From Pyronema omphalodes (taxonomy: Eukaryota > Ascomycota > Pezizomycetes > Pezizales > Pyronemataceae), in assembly GCA_024516155.1 (NCBI GenBank), contig JAJJXM010000014.1:806001-870000 (forward strand): a stretch of 64,000 bases of DNA, written 5' to 3'. Made by a program: the position numbers and the translations under genes. The notes beneath the pieces are model-generated. The model searched no databases, was not told the DNA's origin, and was given only the letters and a program-made list of their open reading frames with translations. This document shows positions 10,935 to 22,201 of the stretch, piece after piece; the first letter of the stretch is position 1; every line of letters begins with the position of its first letter.

Positions 10935-12583
10935 ATGAATATCCTTCCGCCAACTAACGGTATCACAACGAACCTAAGACTGGACATTATGGACCCACTC
11001 CCCTCCTACACGCCGAGCAGCATCGCCATTCTCGGCGGTGGTCTCTCAGGCCTCACTACAGCTTTCTATCTCTCCATATTTCTACCATCTATCCCTATTA
11101 CTGTCTATGAATCCTCCCCGCATCTCGGTGGCTTTGTCTCAACCGTCACCCTTACCTTGCCAAGCGGGGATAACGTCCAGTTTGAAACCGGACCCCATGC
11201 CTTGCGTCCTGGCACCTTGGACAGTCTAGTTCTGCTAGACGTTATACAGCGGTTGAAGTTGACAAGTAGTCTTATCACAACCCCATCCCAGGCTCCAGAG
11301 ACGAAAAATAGGTTTATTTACTATCCGGATAAACTAAATAAGCTTCCAAGCTCATTAACGGGGCTTATATCCTCTTTTTTCTCCCTCCCAGTGTTACGAG
11401 GAGTGCCAATGGCAATTCTGAAAGAGCCATTTAGGAAGCGGAGAAGTGAGTATCTGGAGGATGAATCAGTTGCCGATTTTTTCAAGAGGAGATTTGGTGG
11501 AGGAATTGCTACAAATTTGGTGGGGGCGATAGTGCATGGAACTTTCGCGGGAGATACGGAGAGGTTATCGGTAAAGTCTCTGTTTCCAAACTTATGGAGA
11601 AAAGAGGGGCAGAAGGGAAGTATAATAAAGGGGTCTATGAGGCGTAAGGAGGGGCATACGACTTCTGATCAGGAGCTGGTGGATTGTATGGCAGAGGAAA
11701 CGAAGGAGCTGAAGAAGAAAATGAAGCGGGTGAGCATGCTCAACTTTAAAGGTGGAATGGAAGTGTTGGTGAAAGCACTGGAACGGGAGCTGGAGGAAAG
11801 CAAGATGGTCACTATAAGGAGGGGGGATCAGGTGAGCGGTGTGGGGTATGATTCTGTGAATATGAAGGTAACTTCCCATTCCATGATGCCATTATATCAA
11901 TTTACTGATAACTGTAGGTTACATCATCACAGGGCGAGGCTGAATACTCACATGTCATCTCCACGATTCCCGCACACCGTCTGGGCGCCTTCCTCCAACT
12001 ACCGAGCGACGGGCTATCACAGATTCCCAGAGTCACTGTGTTGGTGGTTAACATGTATTTTTCGACTGCAGATCTTGTTCCGAAAGGCTTCGGATACCTT
12101 GTTCCGGGCTCCGTTACATTAAGCAACAACCCACACTTACTTCTTGGCTGCATCTTTAACCCTATCCTCCCCTCTGAGCCCGCTGGTACAAAACTTACCC
12201 TAATGTTCGGTGGACACTACTGGGCTTCTCGATCTGTGTTTCCTTCCGACGAAGAAGCAGGGCACATGGCTAGGGAAACGGTTAAACTTCATCTCGGGAT
12301 TATTGAAGAGCCAGTACTAGTCCATGTCACACTGCAGAAGGATTGTATCCCGCAATACACCCTGGATCATGAGAAGAGACTTCAGGCTATCAGAGCGGAT
12401 TTGCTGGATAGGTTTAATGGAAGGTTGGCGGTGGCAGGGGCTAGTTATCGCGGTATTGGTGTGAGTAGTTGCTTGAGATGGGCTTGGGCTACGGCGAAGG
12501 CAGTGGCGAGAGGTGGGAAGGCAACTGGATTGGAAACGGTGGGTTGTGATACGGCGGGGTGGGGGGGTAAGGTGAAGGTTTAG
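10935..12583 (+). CDS. HEM14: Protoporphyrinogen oxidase, mitochondrial
   Basis: Two exons, 10935-11867 and 11918-12583, are joined by a 50-nt phase-0 intron (gtaact ... gataactgtag) and give 532 residues. The enzyme oxidises protoporphyrinogen IX to protoporphyrin IX, the penultimate step of heme synthesis, on the mitochondrial inner membrane. Evidence: an N-terminal FAD dinucleotide motif (AILGGGLSGLTTAFYLS, residues 31-47), then the amine-oxidase-type strand with ETGPHALRPG. FPNLWRKEG and NFKGGMEVLV lie in the middle, and the C-terminal FAD/substrate motif VAGASYRGIGVSSC is near the end. The length is close to other fungal Hem14 proteins. A second in-frame ATG at 10989 (MDPLPSYTPSS) is an equally good start, which would drop an 18-residue leader. 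No unusual breaks are seen. Confidence 0.92.
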
Positions 12584-15257
12584 GGACGCTCGAGAAGCAT
12601 CAGATGTGGACAGGATGTGCATTCAGGAGAGGACTTTCGAAATTGGAGTAATGTATCTATGTATCTAAGTAAATTATATCTCGCAGTTATGAGACTTACA
12701 TTGAAATTAAATGGATTTCATCGATAAATGACATGAATGGGAATCTACATAATCCACTTTTGTTTATACTCAAAGAAATATTTTGTACTTTTGTTTCGTC
12801 TAAGTCAATTACAACTATTGTCCTGGGTTTCAAATCAGCCCATCTCATTGTCTCAATCTTTGAGGAAGCACGTTTCGTTGCTCGTGCCTCCGAAGCACAG
12901 AAGTATCATGTTTCCTTCTGTGTTCCTATTAGTTTCATCACCATTACAGTTGTCGTCCCGTAAAACAATAATGTACACAAAGGGTGCATTAAGTTGCGCA
13001 TTTTGCATACGAATCGTACATAGTAATAGCATAAACATAACTTTAGAGGCTTCTTGAGAGAACGTCAAGAACTTGGAGGCTTTTGCTAGCCAGTGTTAAC
13101 CACATTCATTAAAAGATATTTGATGCTCCATGGACGATATTTTGTCTTGGCATTTCCAAGTCAGTGGCATTAATACAACGGAGCGCCGGACTTATGTGGT
13201 ACCCATGTTTACCTCTCTATTACACACTCTAGGCTTCCTCATAACTTCAAGACCAATCAGCCTTTCGCCGGTCGGTGCTATTGCCAAAAATTAGACTAGT
13301 CGTCCACTGAACACTCATGCACCGCATCGATTTCGATCCATGTTGTAACTCTCGCATCCACTCTACAATCAATATCAAAGTTAGGAGTTCAAACCCAATT
13401 CCATCATACTCACTTACCATCGATTTTTCGGCCGGATGTATGGAAGCCTATGTAGTTCACCAGCCGTAATTGCTTCCATTTTCCTTCTGCCGGCTGCACT
13501 TCCCGGTTGATTGCGGAAACTTTTGTCCGTCCAGTAGTAACACCAGATATCAGCTGTTCGAGTGACCGATATTTTGAGGTTTAGTGCTAATAATAACCTT
13601 ACATTCCGCTGAGTACAGGCAATGAAACAGCCGATAACTCGCATCCGGAAGGCAAGACAAAACAGCCGTTAAAAATCAAATTTACCACAAAACTCCTGTA
13701 ATACGTCTTCTTTCTTAGCCCATACGTTGCGATGTCTGTTTTATCAAGCCTCGGCGCCAGTGTTCGCCTGGCCTTTCAATACATATGTAGTCTCAGGGCG
13801 TGATTTACTTACATATTTAGTCTTTACTAAACACCGCTGCGCACATCATATTGATGCATATCGCCTCTTTTTAAGAGGGCTAATTGCATCACCATTGTCT
13901 GTAGAGTTGTATGCATACAAATTCGCATCTATTTATTAGCCGAACTTTGGGGTAACACAAGATCATCGCCTGTTGTCTTGATGAGGGGTGTTATCCGTGC
14001 AATGATCCCGGAGTGATCGTCGGTTACACAAATGTAACTAAACTGAAGGTATCAAATACTTTTATGCCCTCGTTCCAGCTCTATGTAGTTTACCTTATCA
14101 TGAGGATCATTGATTAGAGTTTGTCTGAGGCGCGCCTTTAATGCTTCATCATAATACGTATTATGGACAAAGGCTCCGAGCAATTCAAAATTCAGGAGGC
14201 GGACCTGGCAAACGGATATAAGTTGGTGAGTAAGGCAGAGCTGAATCTCAAAGGTTAATCAGGCTATAAGACTCGGCTGTAGATTTGCGCAGGTAACTCA
14301 CAGATAGCTAGGTAGCTGGGCACCAGACATACGCAATATTTCATGTAAATAATTATGGCTAACTACTGTTATTATTATTTTAGCAGGGCATACGCAGGTA
14401 TACAAAGGGGGTACCTCCGAGTAATGATCCCATACAACTATTTTGTAATTGTTTCGATGCACCCGGTATGAATTTTGGTTCTTGTTTGCGCTGCAAATTT
14501 TATGGGATTTAGGCTGCGTTTGGAGGTCATCGAGTTTTGCACCATTAAAAGTGCATTTTTAAGGAACCGCACTGTTTGCAGTAATGACGCAACAAAATAT
14601 TGGCAAGCTTTACTGTTGCCAAAATGTACTATTCGATGAACTCCAAATGCAGCCTTAGATCTTATGCATAGTGTTCTCATCAACCACGTTTTTGTGCCCC
14701 AACCGCTTCGATGCTTACCAAAGTCCGATTTCTGATCAGCAATGTGGATAATATATCCTATCCCAATCGAACACTTAAAAGAGCCGGACTGTTGAATATT
14801 TTTTCTAATTTGTAAGGCTAGAGTACAATAGAACAAAAATTTTCAGTCGTCTGACTTTACAAATTCGCTCAGATAGAACTTAATCGCGAGAGTTAATCTT
14901 CTAAAACCTTGTTCGCTCAGCGACAGCCACGCCTACATCAGGTTTTTCTCTCTCCTCGTCTATCTTCAAGTATCACGCATTACTATAGCTGACACTCGCA
15001 TGTATAAAATTTGATTCAGAACTGTTAAAGCAAACAAAACATTGCTGTAGTGTGGACTGGCTTGGCACCAAGGTACATCTAGGCTAGCCGTGTGACACTT
15101 TGCGGATACCCACTCCTTGGCCATGCCGAGCTGTTTTGAATTCATGTATCATATCCGCTTTGACTCGATATAAACCTCTGAGAATCCTTCCTAAAAGCCT
15201 AAGCCCTTCAAGGACAATCATCGGGCATCCTCATATTACAGTTAAGCAACTATCATC
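12584..15257. other. Intergenic region, nothing recognised
   Basis: This 2.7 kb holds only short frames without domain signatures. A 132-codon minus-strand frame (14438-14836) lacks an ATG near its start and any family resemblance. I see no RNA gene. Confidence 0.5.
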
Positions 15258-16613
15258 ATGGCGCAACTACTTCCCATCACGGTATGTCATCTTAAATATC
15301 CAGCTGTTGAACAGTAACACCTGCTAATACCTTTCGCTTTTTCTTCGCCTTAGGCAGTATGGTGGACCTGTGTCGCAGTAACCGGCCTTGTCGTCTTCAT
15401 TCGACTTTGGTACATATTCTTTGCCCGGAAAAGAATACCAGCAGCCATAGCCGATGGATTCATGATCCTAACTTGGATTGCTTCCCTCGTTATGGTTTGT
15501 CTTATGACCGATCTCGATGCAATACTCAGGGCCATGAAAATTGTGCGACAAACTGAGCAGGCTGCACTTTCTGGAAATACTACAGCAGTGGGGCCTTCGC
15601 CTAGGGATATACAAAAAAATACTCCCATGCCTGTATACATCAAAGCCAGCCAAGCCATGGTCACGGAGTCCTTCCAACGCCAATTCGTCATCTCGATTTT
15701 GTATGCCATTACCTTGTGGTCCGCTAAGGCAACACTCTTTTCCATCTACTGGGCCGTAAGATCAGTAGTGAAGAACAGGAATAGAATCCTATTGTACCTT
15801 GGTATTGCTTATACCGCCGGTACTTTCCTCATTATTTTCTTCACTACATTATTCTGGTGTGGACCGGATTTGAGTAAAAACTGGTCAGTTATGCCATTGC
15901 AACATTTTAGGAAGATATCTAACAAAAGTAGGACAATGGGACCCAACCGACAACTCTGTCTCGCAGTAGCAGCCACTCCGGTGATGCTGATGTCCACAAT
16001 CGCAACCTTAACCACTGATGTGATTAGTACGTTCTCTATCATACCTCCGCCTAAATCCTAATCCCAGACATTCCTCTAACGTAATGTAGTCATCATCATC
16101 GGAGTCATTGTAGTAAGAAACATGCAATTCGCACAAAAGCGCTGGGAGCTGTACGCCCTCACCTTCGTCTTTGGTATCGGTATATTCACCATTGCTTCGA
16201 TCCTGGTTCGGTTTTCATTCGTGATTGATATTACACGCAATAATGCCCGCTTCTCACGATGGATGGCTGTTGAGTGCATGTGTATGTTCCCCTGAACAAA
16301 ATTTCCCTACAAAATAAAAGGAAATTTCTAACAACAACTAGGTTCCCTCGTCGCCTGCTGCTTGCCCACAGCTCGTTCTCTTTTCCGGAGGGTCCCCGAT
16401 AAGCTCAGCTCTGGAAAATCTACTGGAAGTTCTTCACTTGGAAGCTCGCCTTTGAGGACTCAGGGATCAGAGGAAACCGGTGTTGCATCAAAGTCTATGG
16501 AGTCCCATGAGGAATATATGGAGAAGGAACCGAGTGTGAATGTTGTACCAGAGATGAGGTCAAGACAGCCTGACCAGCCCAGATTGACGACTGATGGACG
16601 TACCTATGTTTAA
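15258..16613 (+). CDS. Fungal 7-TM rhodopsin-domain membrane protein
   Basis: Five exons (15258-15281, 15354-15883, 15932-16026, 16090-16281, 16342-16613) give 370 residues, with phase-consistent introns carrying gtatgt, gtcagt, gtacgt and gtatgt donors. Seven hydrophobic segments are seen, in order near AVWWTCVAVTGLVVFIRLW, FMILTWIASLVMVCLM, FVISILYAITLWSAKATLFS, ILLYLGIAYTAGTFLIIFF, LAVAATPVMLMSTIATLTTD, WELYALTFVFGIGIFTIASI and MAVECMCSLVACCLPTARSL. TM4 is followed by CGPDLSKNW, and a second Cys lies just before TM5, the usual extracellular disulfide pattern of this family. The C-terminal tail is Ser/Pro-rich and hydrophilic. The fungal rhodopsin-domain family (PTH11-related receptors) is large and mostly of unknown ligand; no CFEM domain is present. 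The acceptor of intron 2 could also be 3 nt earlier (aaag), changing one or two residues. Confidence 0.8.
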
Positions 16614-17893
16614 TTGGGTACTAGAATTTTTAGTGATATTTGCATTTGGATCTACTCGGGATGTGCGAAGCTTTATTTCTGCTTTTTGTTTTTGGGACCG
16701 TGTTGAGAGGAGTTCCAATAAGAGAATTGTACTTGCGTTAGCGAAAGAGGACGTAATTGGTTAATTGTCGTCCTTATTCTTTTTAATCACTATTTATGAT
16801 CTCTAAATATAAACGCACGTTGAAATTATCATTCGAGTCTGGTATTGAACGGTATTTCATGCCGCTTTTCGGGGTGTGTTTGCAACAGAAATAATGTTCC
16901 GTTCAGTTCGTGAGCCAGTGCTTAGCGTCAGCTTGTAGGGTGGTGTTGCCATACTGGAGCCATACATATCGGTAGCAGTGGGATTTGTCTTAGACAAAGT
17001 AAGGGTCTAGACCGTATGAGACGTCGATACAAACAACGTCCAGATAGGCGAGACGATTTCGATCATTCACTTCGTCTACTACGAAATCGTCTGACAATTA
17101 AATCTCTGGTTTTTGTCATGTCATAACTCACATAAAGCTTAATCCTAGACATTCCATGCTCTGATCATGGCGATCTTAAATTCAATAATGGGCTGACTTG
17201 CCGTAACTATTTGATACCTCGGTGGTACTATTTAATTGTACAGAATATACGTTTCACCACAGGCCTGTACACCCTTTCTTGTACAACTTTCATTTTTGCC
17301 TATCAATTATTCCAACAATGTACGATAGGATTAAGTCAAGAATTGAGATAAGTTGACTTCCCTCATTGCTATAACATGGTTGAACGCTGTATCTGCAGTC
17401 AATATCTGTAGGTACGCACGTGCTCTAGGTATTATTTAGCGAGCACTTTCAAAGCTGTATGTCGGATTCCAACGTCCTCCGACAGTGTAACAATAACCAT
17501 CCGATTCCTGTGTAATTTAACCTTTCGTTAGACAATAATACCACAACCACCTTCGGCGTAATAACTCGATCGCTTCTCATGACTTATTCCAGCGTTGCAT
17601 AACTGCGCGTTTCCCTATCAATTATCTACAGCCGTAGGACAAGCTGCGCGCACAATCAATTCGTGACTGTTTGCGAGACAAACTACCAATATATCAAAAA
17701 TTCTCACGATTACGACATGAGCAGTGCATATTTCTCGTTAAAATTCATGAAGATCTCGTATTCGAGATACCTGGAGACTTATCAGAAAGCTATTAATACC
17801 GGGCCCATATCCAACGGAATCCCACATCAACCATCAATTACATTCCATTCCACAACAAAGACCCCACATCTGCAAACCCCCAAAAGCGCAACT
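16614..17893. other. Intergenic region with one strong hairpin
   Basis: No gene is recognised. The only notable structure is the perfect inverted repeat at 17051-17092, listed separately. Confidence 0.5.
17051..17092. repeat. Perfect 11-bp inverted repeat (hairpin)
   Basis: AGACGATTTCG (17051-17061) is exactly complementary to CGAAATCGTCT (17082-17092), with a 20-nt loop. It lies 440 nt after the rhodopsin-domain gene and 800 nt before the secreted-protein gene. Its role is unknown. Confidence 0.75.
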
Positions 17894-18355
17894 ATGCAAT
17901 TCCCCCTCTTCCTTACTGCCGCTCTCCTCCTCTGCTCCTCCGGTACCTTAGCCACACCCCTTGAAAAGCGTCAAAACAACGCCGAACTAGCCTATTGTAT
18001 CAAACCTGTCAACATCAGTAAATGTATTGCAGCCCGTAACCACGCCAACGAAGCCACACTTCAAGCTCAGCTTGCCTATACGCCCGATCAGTTACACAAC
18101 GGACGCGGCGATGCATTCCGACATTGCTATTGGAATGCAAGAATGACAATTGATATGGGAGGTGCGCAGGCAAAGATTTTTGGGGACTTGCATGAAATGG
18201 CACCCGGACAACCGCAAAATGAGAGAAATATGGACTTGGCAAATAATGCTATGGGGATTATTGTGGGACAGCAAACGGGCTCAAGAGGTTATGAATGGGC
18301 GAAACAGGTTTGTATGAATCTTGCCAATACGGGAAGGTTGACAACTTTGAAGTAG
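17894..18355 (+). CDS. Small secreted protein, DUF6973-like
   Basis: Single exon, 153 residues. A clear signal peptide (MQFPLFLTAALLLCSSGTLA) is followed by TPLEKRQ, a typical Kex2-type LysArg processing site. The mature domain carries the ordered motifs HNGRGDAFRHCYWNARMT, GDLHEMAPGQ and ERNMDLANNAMG. This matches my recollection of the DUF6973 family, found in secreted fungal and bacterial proteins and rich in conserved His, Asp and Asn that could form a metal or catalytic site; the biochemical role is not known. Four cysteines are present in the mature part. The start at 17894 was preferred over upstream in-frame codons because it places the signal peptide at the N-terminus. The size and secretion make it a candidate effector, but nothing here shows this. 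Confidence 0.78.
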   Translation: MQFPLFLTAALLLCSSGTLATPLEKRQNNAELAYCIKPVNISKCIAARNHANEATLQAQLAYTPDQLHNGRGDAFRHCYWNARMTIDMGGAQAKIFGDLHEMAPGQPQNERNMDLANNAMGIIVGQQTGSRGYEWAKQVCMNLANTGRLTTLK

Positions 18356-19752
18356 TTGGTTTGGCTGGGTGGAATGAGGGTATGGGGCTGAGATGCATTG
18401 GGATATGCATTCCGGGATGCTACAGGAGTCATGTCAGTCAGTGGATGGTTGCAGATTTGTATGCAGCATGTCAATGGTTTTGAGAGAGGGGTTGTAAAAT
18501 GCATCTCCGAACTATGTGCATCGATTTTGTGACTGTGTAACACGGATGTTGGTAAATTTATGCCGAAATTTAGTTCCTACGTTGTTATTATTGAATATCG
18601 ATTAAGCGCTTCATAGCTTGTCTTCGCTGTGCGTATCCTCTGCGTAACTTTCGTCGGACGTGCTGAAGAATTGAGAATCCCAATCGTATAGTAGGTTACA
18701 TTCACATGTGCTGTTTAGACGAGGGTATCTAGAACTTAAACTCCCGGGTGTACAGCATGGAGAATGATACGCGAGATACGAGAGCAAAGAAGCAGATAAT
18801 ATGGGTGGCGTAGATGCTGTGTTTCTGTACGCGTGTTTGCTCATAGATTAGAGAGATATTGGGATAACCTATAACATAAAGATGTATATAATTTATAGAC
18901 ATAAGATCTTTGTGTTCCCGCATGAAAGTAACTTTTTTGTCCTTTTAGTAGTCGATTATTGTGTCATGCTGATGTAGTACATGCTGGAAAGTCACTAGAC
19001 ACTATCGATCACTCGCCTACTGTATTCAGAGTGACACTATATGACCCCATAAACCCAAGTAAAAACGTCTGCCATGTAACCCATCACAACGCGCTCCCTC
19101 ATCGCAAAACAAGGTTACAAATACATTGCCTACATCCGGACCCAAACATAAGCCCAAAAACCTTCGATGTCCCATCACCCCACTTCATCACGAAAACCTG
19201 AGCTATATTTATATTCATAACACCAACCCCTACACACTCCAGAACCCGCAACACCGTGTATATACATATCAACTTAAGAAGAGTGGGCATGAATAAGAGA
19301 TGAGTAAAAGGTGAAAGGATAGTTGGGGAAATAGGGATGTAAGTGATATAGTGATTGGTAAGAGCTTTTTGAGATGTTTCAAAGAAAAAACTCTCGATTC
19401 AAATTCTTCTGTTGTTAGCCCCTGGGTGATTACAGAAAGGGCATTTTTCGCTTAAACGGCTTCCCTGGTAATAAAATCGCATTGGGTTTCTCGAATAACG
19501 TGGGCGCTGCAGAGCGCTTTTATGGACACAAGCATCCTTTGGAGTGTCAAGAGTTTTAAGCTACATGAGTCCTTCTTAATGGTCACGTCACAAGTTATAA
19601 CACCATTTCACTCTAGCTATTTCATGCCATTCATTCCGATTGTATTATCATCACAAACTCCTTTTTACAAGAACAAAAAAACTTTTGCAAACCGACCCAT
19701 AGAAACGAAAAAAAAGAAACAGAACCTCTACCCAAAAAACCAATATGCAAGA
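18356..19752. other. Intergenic region, nothing recognised
   Basis: It lies between the secreted-protein gene and the 3' end of RCL1. No conserved frame, RNA gene or repeat is seen. Confidence 0.5.
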
Positions 19753-20943
19753 TTAAGCTAACTTTCTTCCCACATTTCCGACTCCTCTTCCAAGGATCGA
19801 AACCAAGACATTACCGTCGCCGGGTGCTTCTTTCATCGCTACCTCGGTTCCAATAATCTTCTTCATATCCCTCAACTGAGAAATTAGAGTCTCGTCGATG
19901 GTCTCCTTTCCGATTACCAATCTCCCCACGTCTCCTTCCTGTCCCATCATCATCATAGTAATCGCCGCCATCTCGGCTGTCCTTCCAACACATCCTCCCA
20001 TCTGAATCTCCTCCAACAGCATGTAGGCGCATCTCTTTCCGACATCCTCCGCTGGCTCGGCTGGGTTCGCAGTGGCGTCCGCAGCATAGATACACCCAGT
20101 TCCCGTCTCCGCCACCAGAGAAATACCAAAACCAACACCAACCTTCTTCGTCCTTCCATTTGCTCTTCCCTTATTAATTCCTCCAGCCTTCTCTAATGCA
20201 CCCTCCTTTCCGTAATCCGCTGGAACAATCTGTGGCCTTGCAACATCACTGTAAATCTGAATATCCGGAATGAATCTTAAAAGAATTCCCTTGGCTTCCG
20301 AAATCATCCGTTGGTTGTTTCCCGCCGATACACCGATTCCATAAGCAACACCTCTGATCCTCTTGACACGTCCCGGGGTCTGCAAATGTAGAGTCTTGGC
20401 GACACGAATCTGGAAACCATGAACAAAGTGAACTTCACCGGCTCCGTGTGGTCCTGCGCTGCGCTTGACAATACGAAGGTCGATGTTTCTCTCCATTCCA
20501 AACTTCTGGAACAACGCCAAGTAACAGGTCCTGAAGGTGTCAACTGACATATCCTCCTCAGTCGCAGACGTGATAACACCTCCATCTAGAGTAACCGAAA
20601 ACGCCGCCTTGGAAAACGGAGCAACAAGCGCCAGCACCTCGAGGTAGTAAGTAACACCCCTTGTGCAGGTTTCCGGGATAGTAAAGTGGATAGGTTTTCC
20701 ATTATTCGCAGTGATAAGACCGGGCTTGTAGACGAAGGTAGTACCGGTTAGTGAGATTTCGAAAAAGGAACCGTTGGTGATGTTGTCGAGGAGGCGAAGA
20801 AGAGCGACTTCGGACGACGTGAGACCAGGCGTCATGGAATTCGAACGGATTTGAGTAATGTGCAAAGGCGTTCCCGTAAGGGTTGCCAGCACCAGGCGGT
20901 GGCGCAGGTTCGCGTGCGTCGTGAATTTCACGGGCGTCGTCAT
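19753..20943 (-). CDS. RCL1: RNA 3'-terminal phosphate cyclase-like protein (18S rRNA processing)
   Basis: Single exon, 396 residues, starting at the ATG at 20941-20943. Rcl1 is the cyclase-fold protein of the small-subunit processome. It works with the GTPase Bms1 in the nucleolus and is required for early pre-rRNA cleavages that lead to 18S rRNA. Evidence: the RTC-like repeats with GTPLHITQIRS, GLTSSEVALLRLLD, ISLTGTTFVYKPG, RSAGPHGAGEVHF and RVKRIRGVAYGIGVSA, and the C-terminal TGCIYAADATANPAEPAEDV. The catalytic His of true cyclases near the C-terminus is not evident, as expected for Rcl1. The length is close to other fungal orthologues (about 370-400). Its 5' end faces the 3' end of CIA30, with about 400 nt between. 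UTP14, another processome component, is 20 kb away. Confidence 0.95.
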   Translation of the reverse strand: MTTPVKFTTHANLRHRLVLATLTGTPLHITQIRSNSMTPGLTSSEVALLRLLDNITNGSFFEISLTGTTFVYKPGLITANNGKPIHFTIPETCTRGVTYYLEVLALVAPFSKAAFSVTLDGGVITSATEEDMSVDTFRTCYLALFQKFGMERNIDLRIVKRSAGPHGAGEVHFVHGFQIRVAKTLHLQTPGRVKRIRGVAYGIGVSAGNNQRMISEAKGILLRFIPDIQIYSDVARPQIVPADYGKEGALEKAGGINKGRANGRTKKVGVGFGISLVAETGTGCIYAADATANPAEPAEDVGKRCAYMLLEEIQMGGCVGRTAEMAAITMMMMGQEGDVGRLVIGKETIDETLISQLRDMKKIIGTEVAMKEAPGDGNVLVSILGRGVGNVGRKLA

Positions 20944-21344
20944 CGTGGTGGTGAGGAAAGCTGAAGCTGTATCTCAGATCGAAGGGAAGCCAGAGGAAGA
21001 GCGTGCAGCGTGAAATGGGCTAAGGAAATTTTTGGCGCGAAAATTACGCGAGCACGTGAGAAAAACGCTAGTGGGACGGAGCTTGGGCAGTCACTCGCGT
21101 TTCGCGGAAAGTAATTGACGGGCCAGAATCACAGGGTAACCACGATGATTATTGGTTGGCTTCTTTTCAATTGGAAATCAATTTCTGCATGAGCCATGTT
21201 TATCACTGGAATATCCTATTGACAGCATGTGGCTTTCATTTGTCCTGCCCTTGGAAAATAAACTCACGTAGTTACCATAATTATCCGTTGCAAAAAGGTA
21301 TTCATAACATTATCTTACACATCTTCCATTATTCTCCTTGGTAT

Positions 21345-22201
21345 CTAGTACTCTGCCTCCTCGGTCTCCTGCAACGAATCCAAATCCCGCGAGTTTGTAG
21401 CCTATCCCATGTTAACGCAAGTCCATAATCCATCCCATCTGAAAACTCACCCATATCCTGTCAATACAAAGGTTAAATGGTCCCGGGATACGATCAATCA
21501 ATCCCAATCCAACCGTCGTCAATTGTCCCTTTGGCATATGCGTCTGACTCTTCATCACCTTTCCATAATGCGTCTTGACAAAGTCCGTAAACGGAATATA
21601 AACCGTCTCCCACTTTCCCGGAGTTTTCGCAAACAACCTATGCTGCCACAAATCCGTTGCCACAATCGAATCTGCCTGCAAGTTCACAAAGTATCTTCCA
21701 TTATCCGCCTTAACTCTCAACGCAAGAAAAGCCAAAGCTTCACAGTTGAACCTAGCCTTTCCAAACAATGTCCAACCAGGATCAACAGTTCTCCAAGCAG
21801 CAAATCCAGATCTTTCTACATCCATACGGTTCTGGGGAAGCTCGATATTGATATTTCCATGAAACCTAGCAAAGTGAGGAGGAGGAGCATTGCGGGGGTA
21901 ATCCTCGGGGATTTCGTCGGCAGGAAAGGGTTCCGAGTCAAGATGGGCCTCGGAAAATCCGCCGAGGGTCTCTTTATCGCTGAAAAGAATTGCCTCGGAT
22001 TTTACCGCCGAGGGATCGCGGAAGGAAATGAATTCTTGATCGGGGACGCGGCCGTTGGCACCGGAAACGGAGAGGACTGCGGTGGAGCTGTTAGAAATGC
22101 GGGGAGATGTAGAAGGGAACAATCATACTGCGCGCGGTAAGGTTGGAAGCGCTATCAATATTGCGCTTGAGAAAGCCATAGCGGAAAAGTGTCGGGCGCA
22201 T
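21345..22201 (-). CDS. CIA30: Complex I intermediate-associated protein 30 (NDUFAF1-like)
   Basis: Three exons on the minus strand (22201-22129, 22076-21451, 21401-21345) give 251 residues. Introns are 52 and 49 nt with gtatga and gtgagt donors. The protein is a mitochondrial assembly factor of respiratory complex I. The short first exon (MRPTLFRYGFLKRNIDSASN) is a basic leader of the kind seen at the start of fungal CIA30 proteins. The core carries LFSDKETLGGFSEA, ARFHGNINIELP, RSGFAAWRTVD, LFGKARFN, YFVNLQADSIVATDLWQHRL and GLGLIDRIPGPFNLCIDRIW, all typical of the family. Reading through the second donor adds a short non-family tail (VSFQMGWIMDLR). Splicing gives RIWATNSRDLDSLQE, which fits the family better, so I chose it. 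Confidence 0.9.

Noticed and set aside
14438..14836. 132-codon frame on the minus strand
   Set aside because: No ATG near the start, no motif, and composition like random AT-rich DNA.
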